Assembly: GCA_905181995.1 (NCBI GenBank)
Contig: CAJIZO010000205.1
Location: 1-35,912, forward strand
Length of the DNA: 35,912 bases
Direction: 5' to 3'
Source: Flavobacteriaceae bacterium TMED48
Lineage (GTDB): Bacteria; Pseudomonadota; Gammaproteobacteria; Pseudomonadales; Porticoccaceae
Position numbers and translations under genes: made by a program. Shown in pieces: positions 26,902 to 34,988 of the stretch. Position 1 is the first letter of the stretch. The number at the start of each line of letters is the position of its first letter. Below the pieces are notes generated by a model, which was not told the origin of the DNA, made no database searches, and was given only the letters and a program-made list of their open reading frames with translations.

Positions 26902-28080
26902 TTAATCCTCTTTAAAATCGACAATCAGCGGTACCAGCGTGTCTACCAATAGATCGGCTTCGCTGTCGCTCATGGTCAATGCCGGCAACAATCTAATCAC
27001 GCAGTCGGCGGTTACATTAATCACTAGACCATTGCGCATGGCAACGGAGAACAGCGATTTGCAGGGTCTATCCAGTTGTATGCCGATCATGCAGCCGCGG
27101 CCGCGAATGTCGACGACGGTGTCCACCGATGCCAGACCGCGTCGCAAGCCAAGCATAATTCGCTCGCCGACAGACGCCGCTCGAGCGGTTAGCTGGTATT
27201 GCTCTATGCAGTCAAATACTGCCAGCGCGGCGGCGCAAGACAGCGGATTGCCGCCAAAGGTCGAGCCATGGTTACCCGGTTGCATAAGGTTGGCGGCTGC
27301 GCCCTGGGCTAGGCATGCGCCAATGGGAACGCCATTGCCCAACCCTTTGGAGGTGGTAACTACGTCGGGGATCACGCGGCTGTGTTGATAGCAAAAGTAG
27401 CGGCCGGTGCGGCCGTTGCCGGTCTGCACTTCGTCGGCCATAAGCAGCCACTGCCTGCGCTCGCAGAGGGCTTTTAAATGCTCTAGATAGTCATCCGCGG
27501 GCAGGTTGATTCCGCCTTCGCCCTGAATGGGCTCGACCAAAACAGCGCAGATGTTGGCGTTGTTCTCGGCGATCCGCTCGATCGCTGGGATATCGTTGTA
27601 TGGTGCGCGCACAAACCCACCGACCAAGGGTTCAAAGCCGGCCTGGACTTTACGTCCACCCGAGGCGCTTAGCGTGGCCAGAGTACGGCCGTGAAAAGCG
27701 TTATCCATGACCAATACGGTGGGTGTTTTAATACCCCGTTGGTGGCCGTAGAGTCGGGCTATTTTTATCGCGGCTTCATTGGCTTCGGCGCCCGAATTAC
27801 CAAAAAAAACCTTGCTCATACCCGAGGCTGCGCACAGTTTTTCGGCTAATTCGAGCTGTTTGGGAATACCAAAAAAATTCGAACAATGGGTCAGCGTGGC
27901 AGCCTGCTCCGAGACCGCAGTGACCACCGCTGGGTGCGCGTGGCCGAGGCCACAGACCGCGATGCCAGACAGGCCGTCGAGGTATTTTTTGCCGCTGTCG
28001 TCCCACAGCCAGCAGCCATCGCCACGCACCAATGTGGCTGCGCGCACGCCGTAGGTATTCATCAGAGCATCAGTTGTCAT
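26902..28080 (-). CDS. argD: acetylornithine / succinyldiaminopimelate aminotransferase
   Basis: PLP enzyme that interconverts N-acetylglutamate semialdehyde and N-acetylornithine, and in many bacteria also serves lysine synthesis. I place the start at ATG 28080 ([11 protein letters not shown]) with GGGAAGG upstream; the frame further up is not family-like. The 392 residues show [18 protein letters not shown] (about 92-109), [13 protein letters not shown] (129-141), [12 protein letters not shown] (215-226) with the PLP-contacting Asp216, and Lys245 in [14 protein letters not shown] forming the Schiff base. First gene of the argD-argF unit. Confidence 0.95.
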   Translation of the reverse strand: MTTDALMNTYGVRAATLVRGDGCWLWDDSGKKYLDGLSGIAVCGLGHAHPAVVTAVSEQAATLTHCSNFFGIPKQLELAEKLCAASGMSKVFFGNSGAEANEAAIKIARLYGHQRGIKTPTVLVMDNAFHGRTLATLSASGGRKVQAGFEPLVGGFVRAPYNDIPAIERIAENNANICAVLVEPIQGEGGINLPADDYLEHLKALCERRQWLLMADEVQTGNGRTGRYFCYQHSRVIPDVVTTSKGLGNGVPIGACLAQGAAANLMQPGNHGSTFGGNPLSCAAALAVFDCIEQYQLTARAASVGERIMLGLRRGLASVDTVVDIRGRGCMIGIQLDRPCKSLFSVAMRNGLVINVTADCVIRLLPALTMSDSEADLLVDTLVPLIVDFKED

Positions 28081-28135
28081 ATCGCCTTCCCGAGCGCGTC
28101 TTTGGATCACCGTCGTGACACTAAAACATAACAAT

Positions 28136-28158
28136 AAAAAAAGGCAGCCTCGCTGCCT
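28136..28158 (-). terminator. terminator-like hairpin in the argD leader
   Basis: On the minus strand AGGCAGC (28158-28152) pairs with GCTGCCT (28148-28142) over a 3-base loop, followed by seven T (28142-28136). It lies 55 bases before the argD start and only about six bases after the predicted transcription start. Confidence 0.7.
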
Positions 28159-28170
28159 CTATAGTGGTAA

Positions 28171-28199
28171 ATAATAGCGCGGTTTGCTATCCGAGGCAA
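28171..28199 (-). promoter_or_regulatory. predicted argD-argF promoter
   Basis: On the minus strand TTGCCT (28199-28194), a 17-base spacer and TATTAT (28176-28171). The start is expected near 28164, immediately before the hairpin. No clear ArgR box (TGAAT-type palindrome) is visible. Confidence 0.5.
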
Positions 28200-28431
28200 T
28201 TTTCCATGGTCACTTTTCTTGCGCCAGCGCCCATTACTGTGGCTCAACCCCCAGTGTTGAGAGGCCAAGCACGCCGCGGTTAATCGATAGCAGTGTCGCG
28301 ATGATCACCTTTCGAAAGTCTAGTGGGTATCTCAATTAATCTTTCCGATTGAGGCCTGCGGGCTGTCCGATTGGACTTTAAAAGGGTACCATTGCCGCTT
28401 ATTTAACCTTGATCTAAAGGCGAAGAACGAC
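28200..28431. other. upstream region of argD and grxD without a recognised gene
   Basis: Divergent spacer of about 230 bases. A minus-strand frame of 33 codons (28335-28234, TTG start, ending LSTLGVEPQ) is protein-like in composition but has no ribosome-binding site and no family. No strong grxD promoter is visible; TTGGAC at 28371 lacks a -10 at the right distance. Confidence 0.4.
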
Positions 28432-28764
28432 ATGGACATAATGGACAGTATCCGCGAGCAGGTGGAGAACAATACGGTTATCTTGTATATGAAGGGCTCG
28501 CCCAATCAACCGCAATGTGGGTTTTCCGCGAAGACCGTGCAGGCTGTGATTGGCTGTGGGCAGAAATTTGCCTACGTCGATGTGCTTTCAAACCCGGAAA
28601 TACGCGCCAATTTACCAACCTATGGCAACTGGCCGACGTTTCCCCAGTTATGGGTCGGTGGGGAATTGTTGGGAGGTTGCGATATCATCACCGAAATGCA
28701 CGACAACGGTGAGTTAAAGCCGATTATAGACGAGGCTGTTGACGCGTCCAGTGCCGATCAATAG
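28432..28764 (+). CDS. grxD: monothiol glutaredoxin GrxD
   Basis: CGFS-type glutaredoxin that carries and transfers [2Fe-2S] clusters with glutathione. The 110 residues contain KGSPNQPQCGFSAKTVQ with the cluster-binding Cys29, then the glutathione-contacting segments NWPTFPQLWVGGELLGGCDII. Two ATGs (28432, 28441) begin the frame; AAAGGCGAAG fits the first. It lies next to the argF-argD pair, as grxD lies near argF in Pseudomonas. It converges on the following Nudix gene; a GC hairpin (28786-28808) without a T run lies between them. Confidence 0.96.
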   Translation: MDIMDSIREQVENNTVILYMKGSPNQPQCGFSAKTVQAVIGCGQKFAYVDVLSNPEIRANLPTYGNWPTFPQLWVGGELLGGCDIITEMHDNGELKPIIDEAVDASSADQ

Positions 28765-28832
28765 CGACCTCTGGCGACGTTTAATGCCGCCTGTTGGTAC
28801 CCGGCGGCTCGAGTCGTCGGTTGGGTTGCTGC

Positions 28833-29387
28833 CTAGGCGTTTCGAGCACTTTTCCAAGGTTTCTGAATCTGGTCGCGCTTGACGCTGAATTGCCCGCTTT
28901 TTCGATCCTCAAAAAAGTACATTAAAGCTTTTTCAACCACTGGAAATGCCAGTTCGTCCCAAGGTATTTGGCTTTCAGCAAACAGCGCTACTTCGGATGA
29001 CTCAGAGCTCACTGCGTATTCTGGCCGCTCCATTTTAGCCCGATAGAAAACGTATACTTGGTGTATTTGAGGTATATCGAATAGTGCATAGAGTTCGGCG
29101 TCTACGACGGTCGCGTAGGATTCTTCATAGCACTCGCGAAGGGCACCGTCCAGCGTAGATTCGCCATTCTCTAAAAACCCCGCTGGGAGTGTCCACAAAC
29201 CTAATCGCGGTTCGATAGCACGTCGGCAAAGCAATATTTTGTCTTCATAAACAGGCAACACACCGACGATAACCCGGGGATTTTGGTAATGCACCAGCTC
29301 GCACGAATGGCACGTAAAGCGTGGGCGGTTGTCGCCAACGGGAATTTCGCTAACGACTGGATCGCCGCAATTGGAGCAGTACTTCAT
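28833..29387 (-). CDS. Nudix hydrolase with N-terminal zinc ribbon
   Basis: Hydrolyses a nucleoside diphosphate linked to another moiety; the exact substrate is unknown (ADP-ribose or NADH-like compounds are typical of zinc-ribbon Nudix proteins). I place the start at ATG 29387 (MKYCSNCGDPV) because the zinc ribbon begins there; no strong ribosome-binding site is present. The 184 residues have CSNC (4-7) and CHSC (about 25-28) as zinc ligands, and the Nudix box GFLENGESTLDGALRECYEE (about 70-89), in which the usual EEXG ends in EESY, so the late glycine is missing. It is divergent from another Nudix gene 41 bases away. Confidence 0.88.
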   Translation of the reverse strand: MKYCSNCGDPVVSEIPVGDNRPRFTCHSCELVHYQNPRVIVGVLPVYEDKILLCRRAIEPRLGLWTLPAGFLENGESTLDGALRECYEESYATVVDAELYALFDIPQIHQVYVFYRAKMERPEYAVSSESSEVALFAESQIPWDELAFPVVEKALMYFFEDRKSGQFSVKRDQIQKPWKSARNA

Positions 29388-29416
29388 GGCATTTTCAACC
29401 CGACCTAAACCCAGAG

Positions 29417-29422
29417 TATAAT
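29417..29422 (+). promoter_or_regulatory. -10 element just before the NudL-like gene
   Basis: A perfect TATAAT, with a weak -35 candidate TTCAAC (29394-29399) 17 bases upstream. The first ATG of the gene is only six bases downstream, about where transcription should start. Confidence 0.45.
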
Positions 29423-29428
29423 GCACTA

Positions 29429-30031
29429 ATGCTTGAAACACTTATGCAAAATTTAAAAATTTTCCCCCTCACTAGGCCGCGCCCAGATCCTAGTAGCGAT
29501 GTCGCGCACGCGGCGGTATTACTGCTCCTTTGCGGGCCAGCGGAGGATCCGTCGATTCTTTTGACGCAGCGCTCTAACCAAGTCAATCACCACCCCGGCG
29601 AAGTGGCCTTCCCCGGCGGGATGTGGGAAGTCGACGATGGCGATTTGTTGATGACGGCTCTGCGCGAGGCAGAGGAAGAAATCGGTGTCGAGGTCGGCGC
29701 TGTCGACCCACTTGCGACATTGCCGGACGCGTCACCGATGCGCGGACGCGTCACTGTCACACCATTTGTTGGGTTGATGCAAAGCGACGGCGCATTGATT
29801 CCAGCACCGGCTGAAATTGCGGCAATTTTTCGCGTTCCAGTGCGCTATTTGTTAGAGCCCAAAAACTACGGGTATTTCACCTTTGAACACCAGGCTAAAA
29901 ACTATAGATTACCGCATCTAGATTTCGCCGGATACCGGGTTTGGGGCTTTACCCTAAAGGTATTAGTGGATATGTTAAACGCTAGTATGTCGGCCGCTAT
30001 CGACTTAGACTACCCAAAGCTACCCAGTTGA
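29429..30031 (+). CDS. Nudix hydrolase, CoA pyrophosphatase (NudL-like)
   Basis: Probably hydrolyses coenzyme A and acyl-CoA or related dinucleotides. The 200 residues show the family-specific run LLTQRSNQVNHHPGEVAFPGG (about 44-64), the UPF0035-type motif preceding the Nudix box. The box itself follows, MTALREAEEEIGV (about 75-87), with the metal-binding REXXEE. E. coli NudL is 192 residues. Starts at ATG 29429 or 29444 (MQNLKIF); neither has a Shine-Dalgarno sequence. It lies 36 bases before the carbonic anhydrase homologue on the same strand and may be cotranscribed with it. Confidence 0.88.
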   Translation: MLETLMQNLKIFPLTRPRPDPSSDVAHAAVLLLLCGPAEDPSILLTQRSNQVNHHPGEVAFPGGMWEVDDGDLLMTALREAEEEIGVEVGAVDPLATLPDASPMRGRVTVTPFVGLMQSDGALIPAPAEIAAIFRVPVRYLLEPKNYGYFTFEHQAKNYRLPHLDFAGYRVWGFTLKVLVDMLNASMSAAIDLDYPKLPS

Positions 30032-30066
30032 GCTGGGACAAACAACGCAGATAGGCAAACGAAAAA

Positions 30067-30591
30067 ATGATTTATACATTTGGCGACGACTGCCCGAGTA
30101 TTGATGACAGCGCGTTTATCGCAGCGAGTGCGGATATTATCGGCGCGGTGATCATAAAGGCGCAGGCAAGCGTCTGGTTCAATGCGGTGATTAGGGGCGA
30201 TTGCGATCTGATCGAACTGGGCGCGCGCTCAAACATCCAAGACGGTGCGGTGGTGCATGCGGATGTTGGACAGCCGATGAGCATCGGTGAAGACGTCACC
30301 GTCGGGCACCATGCGATGCTGCATGGGCGTTCGATCGGTGACCGTACATTGATCGGCATTAACGCGGTTATTTTAGACGGTGCGCGGATAGGCAATGATT
30401 GTTTGATTGGCGCCAACACGCTGATTAAAGCGGGTTCCGATATACCCGATGGATCGATGGTGGTCGGTTCGCCGGGCAAAATCATTCGTCAAATTGATGC
30501 GCAGACGCGGACATTGTTACTGCATTCAGCGCGTCATTATGTCGACGTGGCGGCATCGATGAAGGTCGATTGCCGGGAGGTGGTTCGGTGA
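30067..30591 (+). CDS. gamma-carbonic anhydrase family protein
   Basis: Left-handed beta-helix hexapeptide-repeat protein, homologous to YrdA/PaaY and gamma-carbonic anhydrases, which act as trimers with zinc or iron. The 174 residues are built of hexapeptide turns (about 10-140). The three His metal ligands are present: His64 in DGAVVHADVG, His81 in TVGHH and His86 in AMLHG. Many YrdA-type members show weak or no carbonic anhydrase activity, so the reaction is uncertain. The stop overlaps the next gene's GTG start (GTGA), so the two are translationally coupled. Confidence 0.9.
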   Translation: MIYTFGDDCPSIDDSAFIAASADIIGAVIIKAQASVWFNAVIRGDCDLIELGARSNIQDGAVVHADVGQPMSIGEDVTVGHHAMLHGRSIGDRTLIGINAVILDGARIGNDCLIGANTLIKAGSDIPDGSMVVGSPGKIIRQIDAQTRTLLLHSARHYVDVAASMKVDCREVVR

Positions 30592-30776
30592 TAAACGAGC
30601 AACCGGTGGCCTCGCCCTGCACGGGGATTTGCACCTTGAATGCGGATAAGGTCTGCGTTGGCTGCTTTAGAACCAGCCACGAAATCTTCCAGTGGCGGGG
30701 CCTCGATAATGCCGGTCGGCGCGAGGTGTTGGCGCTCTGCAGCGAACGCGAAGAGCGCGACGCCCAATCGGGCTAG
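30588..30776 (+). CDS. DUF1289 family protein, 62 aa
   Basis: Small cysteine-rich protein. The sequence SPCTGICTLNADKVCVGCFRTSHEIFQW (about residues 8-35) carries the four-Cys pattern C-x3-C-x7-C-x2-C followed by R-T-x2-E-I, which defines DUF1289; a metal or Fe-S ligand set is likely but unproved. Start GTG 30588 follows GGGAGGTGG and overlaps the stop of the gamma-carbonic anhydrase gene. A tail of charged residues (EREERDAQSG) ends it. A bidirectional terminator follows about 40 bases downstream. Confidence 0.85.
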   Translation: MINEQPVASPCTGICTLNADKVCVGCFRTSHEIFQWRGLDNAGRREVLALCSEREERDAQSG

Positions 30777-30815
30777 GTTGGTGCGCGCTGCTGGTGTGAA
30801 CTGGCCGATTCAAAA

Positions 30816-30859
30816 TTCGCCCCCGCAGCGAGGCTGCGGCTTGTTGCGGCGGGGCTTTT
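30816..30859. terminator. terminator between DUF1289 gene and yfjD
   Basis: GCCCC (30819-30823) pairs with GGGGC (30851-30855), enclosing a second hairpin GCAGC/GCTGC (30825-30837). TTTT follows on the plus strand; on the minus strand the same structure ends in GAATTTTG. It ends at the yfjD stop codon. Confidence 0.6.
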
Positions 30860-32168
30860 ACGGCTCTTCGGTCTCCTCGACCTCGAGGCAGACGCCGACA
30901 AACTTGGTAATCATGACGGTATTGTATTCCTCGGTTTCGAATCGATAGCGATCGACCCGAAAACTCACGTTGCCGTCTGGCATCCGTTCCAACTGTTCTA
31001 GCGCCAGTCCGTTGAGCGTCTTTGGTCCGTCGGTGGGCAGGCTCCACCCCGTCGACTTATTGATATCGCGGATGGTTGCAGCGCCGTCTATCAGGTAACC
31101 CCCATTGCGATGCACGACGATATCGTGATCTTGATTGGCGGCGTGGCTGGTAAAATCACCGACGATTTCTTCGAGAATATCTTCCAGCGTGACCAGGCCC
31201 TGGACCTCGCCGTACTCGTCGACAACAATTCCGAAGCGGCGGCGGGTTTTTTGAAAATTGAGCAGTTGTGTGGTCAGGCTGGTGCTTTCCGGAATAAAGT
31301 AGGGCTCCTCCGAAAAGCGTTTAATGGCGTTGTGCGTTAGCGTCTCTGATCGCAGCAGGTGGTGACCCTTGCGGACCTGAAATAATCCAACGACATTGTT
31401 AATATCGCCGTCATAGACGGGCAAGCGGCTGTACTCCGATGCAAATATCTGCGCCATTAAGTCGTCTATTGGACTCTCCAAATCGAGTCCGACGACTTCG
31501 GTCCGCGGTATCATTATATCCTCGACGGTGACGTTTTCTAAATCCAGAATGCCCTTCAACATCCGCTGATGGTTATCCGATATCTTATGACCGGAGCTGT
31601 CGACTAACGACTTTAATTCTTCGGTGTCCAGTCCATCGTCGCGGTTCTTGTTGGGGTCAAATCCGAGCAGACTAATCAGGCTGTTGGTCAGTTGATTGAT
31701 CATCCACACTAGCGGTGATAGCACTTGCAGCATCGGCTTCAAAAGATGACTGGCTTTAAACGCAAACCACTCAGGGTTCTGCGCAGCAATACTCTTCGGG
31801 GTGACCTCTGAAAACACCAGGACCAAGATGGTTAAGGTGGCGGTTGCGACCCAAGGTGCGGCGGCGGGGCCGACGTAGAGAACCGCCAACATATTGGCAA
31901 TAATAGCGGCGAGAATATTGACTGCGTTGTTGCCGATCAGGATCAGGCCAATCAGCTTGTCCGGTTTGGCAAGCAGTTTTGCGGCTCTTCGCGCGCCGGC
32001 GCTTTTTTTACTCTGGTGGCGGAGTCGATAGCGATTGAGCGACATCATGCCGGTTTCTGAGCCGGAAAAGAATGCTGAAACCAGCAGAAGTATGACCAGT
32101 GTTGTCCAAAGGACCCAAGGGTTGGCAGCGTCCAAGTATGCGTGGCCTATAAATTTTAGGCCCACCAT
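30858..32168 (-). CDS. yfjD: CNNM/CorC-type membrane transporter (DUF21 + CBS pair + CorC domain)
   Basis: Inner-membrane protein of the CNNM family, linked to magnesium or other divalent cation export. The 436 residues contain the DUF21 transmembrane domain (about 15-190, with LLVSAFFSGSETGMMSLNRYRL). A CBS-domain pair (about 215-335: DIMIPRTEVVGLDL and FGIVVDEYGEVQGLVTLEDILEEIVGD) and a C-terminal CorC/HlyC domain follow. The N-terminus is uncertain: ATG 32168 has no clear ribosome-binding site, and a TTG at about residue 12 is possible. Next to ypjD and ffh exactly as in E. coli. Confidence 0.9.
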   Translation of the reverse strand: MVGLKFIGHAYLDAANPWVLWTTLVILLLVSAFFSGSETGMMSLNRYRLRHQSKKSAGARRAAKLLAKPDKLIGLILIGNNAVNILAAIIANMLAVLYVGPAAAPWVATATLTILVLVFSEVTPKSIAAQNPEWFAFKASHLLKPMLQVLSPLVWMINQLTNSLISLLGFDPNKNRDDGLDTEELKSLVDSSGHKISDNHQRMLKGILDLENVTVEDIMIPRTEVVGLDLESPIDDLMAQIFASEYSRLPVYDGDINNVVGLFQVRKGHHLLRSETLTHNAIKRFSEEPYFIPESTSLTTQLLNFQKTRRRFGIVVDEYGEVQGLVTLEDILEEIVGDFTSHAANQDHDIVVHRNGGYLIDGAATIRDINKSTGWSLPTDGPKTLNGLALEQLERMPDGNVSFRVDRYRFETEEYNTVMITKFVGVCLEVEETEEP

Positions 32169-32203
32169 GGTGTATCAGTTGATGGCTTTTGGCAATAGAC
32201 TTT

Positions 32204-33019
32204 TTAAAGGGTTGAATTGATTGGCTGTGTGAGGATGAATTCGAGTACAAATTTGGAGCCAATAAAACCCGTTAGAACGCTTAGAAAACCCGCCCATGTC
32301 AGCCTTGTCGCGGTGCGACCACGCCAACCCCAATAGTGTCTGCCGCACAGTAAAAGTGCATAAAATAGCCAGGCAATGACGCTGAAAACTACTTTATGCA
32401 GGAGCTTTTGTGCAAAGAAATCATCGTAAAAAATAAATCCTGAAATCAGAGAAAGCGTTAAAAAGATCTCTCCGACCCAAATAATTTCAAATAGTAGGTG
32501 CTCCATTGTCTGCAGGGGCGGCAAGGTTTTTATCAGCGCATTTTGACGCTTGTTTTTTAGCAGCCAATCTTGAAAACCAATCAGTAGTGCCTGTAGCGCG
32601 GCGATTGCCAGCAGGCTATAGGCCAGTATCGACACGATGACGTGTGCTTGCATGCCATGGGATAGCGTCATCACCGGTTTACTGCTTGGATAGAGGGTGG
32701 TCAACAATAGTGTGGTTGCGGCAATGGGAAATAGCAGTAGATATAGGCTGTGTTGAATCTTGGTCAGACCGCTGACGAATACCATGGTATTGATTGCCAG
32801 CGAAATCAGCGAAAAGACCTTCAGTAAGCCAAGATCGAGTCCCTCGGGCTGCAGCAAAAAATTCAGCACGGCAAGCGTATGCGCTACCAGCGCTAATGCG
32901 GTGACAATCTGCAGCCGCAGGGCATTGAAATGCGGATCCCTGCGCACCTTGAGCAGGTGGTATGCAAAACCACCGCTGTAAAGTGCAATCGCCATCAGGC
33001 CAGGGATTAAAGTCGTCAT
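32204..33019 (-). CDS. ypjD: YpjD family membrane protein (cytochrome c assembly-like)
   Basis: Inner-membrane protein with about eight predicted transmembrane helices over 271 residues, related to the CcsA/CcmC haem-handling family. Visible features are conserved His residues in LSHGMQAHVIVSILAYSLLAIAALQALL (about 129-156) and in LHKVVFSVIAWLFYALLLCGRHYWGWRG (about 207-234), typical of the family. No true cytochrome c function is shown for YpjD. It lies 35 bases before yfjD on the minus strand, divergent from ffh, as in E. coli. Confidence 0.88.
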   Translation of the reverse strand: MTTLIPGLMAIALYSGGFAYHLLKVRRDPHFNALRLQIVTALALVAHTLAVLNFLLQPEGLDLGLLKVFSLISLAINTMVFVSGLTKIQHSLYLLLFPIAATTLLLTTLYPSSKPVMTLSHGMQAHVIVSILAYSLLAIAALQALLIGFQDWLLKNKRQNALIKTLPPLQTMEHLLFEIIWVGEIFLTLSLISGFIFYDDFFAQKLLHKVVFSVIAWLFYALLLCGRHYWGWRGRTATRLTWAGFLSVLTGFIGSKFVLEFILTQPINSTL

Positions 33020-33096
33020 GTCGTGCCACTACCGCCGCAAAGTTTTGAGTGTGGCATATTCCGTAGTCCGGGTGAAGTGCATGAGAAAATTTTGGG

Positions 33097-33102
33097 TATA
33101 AT
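33097..33102 (+). promoter_or_regulatory. -10 element of the ffh promoter
   Basis: A perfect TATAAT 31 bases before the ffh start, in the ypjD/ffh divergent gap. No good -35 is seen; the preceding bases TTTTGGG give only a partial extended -10. Confidence 0.45.
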
Positions 33103-33133
33103 GTCGGATAATTCGAATCGGAGGTAAGTCGTC

Positions 33134-34522
33134 GTGGCGATGTTTGAGAATTTAAGTGAACGCTTGGCCGCAAGTTTGAAAAAAATATCTGGCAAGGCCA
33201 GTCTCAGCGAAAGTAATATTGAGGAGACTCTGCGGGCTGTGCGCATGGCGCTGTTGGAGGCCGATGTCGCGCTGCCGGTGGTCAAGAGCTTTGTCGAACA
33301 GGTACGCCTGCGGGCGCTAGGCCAGGAGGTCAAGAGCAGCCTCAATCCGGGACAGCAGTTTCTAAAAATTGTTCAGGCCGAATTGGTGGCGGTAATGGGC
33401 GAGGAAAATCAATCGCTCGATCTTGCCGCGCAACCACCCGCGGTGATCCTGGTTGCCGGTCTGCAAGGAGCGGGTAAAACCACCTCAGTCGCGAAGTTGG
33501 CTCGCTATCTCCAAGAGCGCGATAAAAAGAAAGTCATGTTGGTGTCGGCGGATGTCTATCGCCCTGCAGCTATTACCCAGTTGCAGGTGCTGGCGGCGGA
33601 TGTTGGTGCATTGTTTCACCCCAGTGCGGCGAGTGAAAAGCCCGAGCGTATCGTAGCCGGTGCTCTGCAGGCAGCTAAGACCCAATTTGCCGATGTGTTA
33701 ATCATCGATACCGCCGGGAGGCTGCACGTCGATGATCAGTTGATGGCGGAAATCATTTCTATTCACGCGGTGGCTAAACCAGTGGAAACGCTGTTCGTGA
33801 TCGATGCAATGATCGGGCAGGATGCGGTGGTGACCGCTCAGGCGTTTGATCGTGCGCTGCCCTTGACCGGCGTGATTCTGACCAAGGTCGATGGTGATGC
33901 CCGCGGGGGTGCCGCGCTGTCGGTGCGCCAAGTGACCGGGAAACCGATCAAATTTATCGGTGTCGGTGAAAAGACTGATGCGCTTGAGCCGTTCTATCCC
34001 GAGAGAATAGCCTCGCGGATCTTGGGCATGGGTGACATGCTCTCGCTGATCGAAGAGGTTGAGCGCAAAGTCGACAAAAAGAAGGCCCAAAAGTTGGCCA
34101 ATAAAGTCGCGCGAGGTAAAGGTTTTGATCTCGAAGACCTGCGCGATCAGCTCAGACAGATGCAAGATATGGGCGGCATGAGCGGTTTGATGGACAAATT
34201 GCCGGGGATGGGCAACATGGCGCAAATGGCGCAGCAGTCGAATGTGACCAGTCAATTTGGTCGTATGGAAGTCATTATAGATTCGATGACGGCAGCCGAA
34301 CGACGCAATCCAGATATTCTCAACGGTTCGCGAAAGCGACGCATTACGCTGGGGTCTGGCACCAGCATACAGGATCTTAATCGCCTGCTAAAACAACACA
34401 AGCAGATGGGTAAGATGATGAAAAAAATGAAGGGCAAGGGGATGCAGAACATGATGCGCGGTCTGTCTGGCATGGGCGCTCCCGGCGGTGGCTTGCCGCC
34501 GGGCGGGATGCCAAAGTTTTAA
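33134..34522 (+). CDS. ffh: signal recognition particle protein Ffh
   Basis: GTPase that with 4.5S RNA targets nascent membrane proteins to FtsY. The start is GTG 33134 (MAMFENL), eight bases after GGAGGT (33120-33125); ATG 33140 matches the E. coli start but lies too far from that site. The 462 residues comprise the N domain (1-90, MALLEADVALPVV), the G domain with GLQGAGKTTSVAKLA (about 101-115), DTAGRL (about 192-197) and TKVDGDARGGAAL (about 252-264). The methionine-rich M domain (about 300-462) ends MRGLSGMGAPGGG. No clear terminator follows. Confidence 0.97.
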   Translation: MAMFENLSERLAASLKKISGKASLSESNIEETLRAVRMALLEADVALPVVKSFVEQVRLRALGQEVKSSLNPGQQFLKIVQAELVAVMGEENQSLDLAAQPPAVILVAGLQGAGKTTSVAKLARYLQERDKKKVMLVSADVYRPAAITQLQVLAADVGALFHPSAASEKPERIVAGALQAAKTQFADVLIIDTAGRLHVDDQLMAEIISIHAVAKPVETLFVIDAMIGQDAVVTAQAFDRALPLTGVILTKVDGDARGGAALSVRQVTGKPIKFIGVGEKTDALEPFYPERIASRILGMGDMLSLIEEVERKVDKKKAQKLANKVARGKGFDLEDLRDQLRQMQDMGGMSGLMDKLPGMGNMAQMAQQSNVTSQFGRMEVIIDSMTAAERRNPDILNGSRKRRITLGSGTSIQDLNRLLKQHKQMGKMMKKMKGKGMQNMMRGLSGMGAPGGGLPPGGMPKF

Positions 34523-34725
34523 ATGCCATAGTCGCTTGTCCAAGACATTTTTGTGGCTTGCGTGGCCTCGGTTTAGTGGTGAGATAAGGGTTTCTTTTTG
34601 TTGCTGTTTGGCGTAATATACCGCGCTTTTCGCGATCTATGCGTATCGAGTTTAAAAGGTGTCAACCGACATTGGTAAATGCTCTCACAGCGGATCATGG
34701 CCCGATAAATACAGGATTTTAGTAG

Positions 34726-34977
34726 ATGGTAACAATAAGATTGGCTCGCGGCGGCGCTAAAAAGCGTCCATTTTATCATGTCACAGTGTCGGATTCTCGC
34801 AATGCGCGAGACGCTCGTTATATTGAGCGTATCGGATTCTTTAACCCGGTTGCCAGAGGCGCAGAAGTTCGTTTGCGCGTTGACCTAGAGCGTGCGGCAT
34901 ACTGGCGTGGCCAGGGCGCGCAGGTTAGCGATCGCGTCTCTGCGTTACTCAAAGAGGCAGCCAAACTCGCCGCTTAG
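34726..34977 (+). CDS. rpsP: 30S ribosomal protein S16
   Basis: Small-subunit protein needed for 30S assembly. The 83 residues start [25 protein letters not shown], the family signature, and continue [10 protein letters not shown]; length is normal. CAGGA lies nine bases before the ATG. The 203-base gap before it contains TAATAT (34614-34619) followed by the GC-rich CCGCGC, typical of a ribosomal-protein promoter, but the -35 (TTTCTT) is poor. First gene of the rpsP-rimM-trmD group. Confidence 0.97.
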   Translation: MVTIRLARGGAKKRPFYHVTVSDSRNARDARYIERIGFFNPVARGAEVRLRVDLERAAYWRGQGAQVSDRVSALLKEAAKLAA

Positions 34978-34988
34978 AGCGTTCGACT

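Noticed and set aside
28786-28808. Terminator between grxD and the Nudix gene
   Set aside because: GCCGCC/GGCGGC hairpin is strong but neither strand has a following T run.
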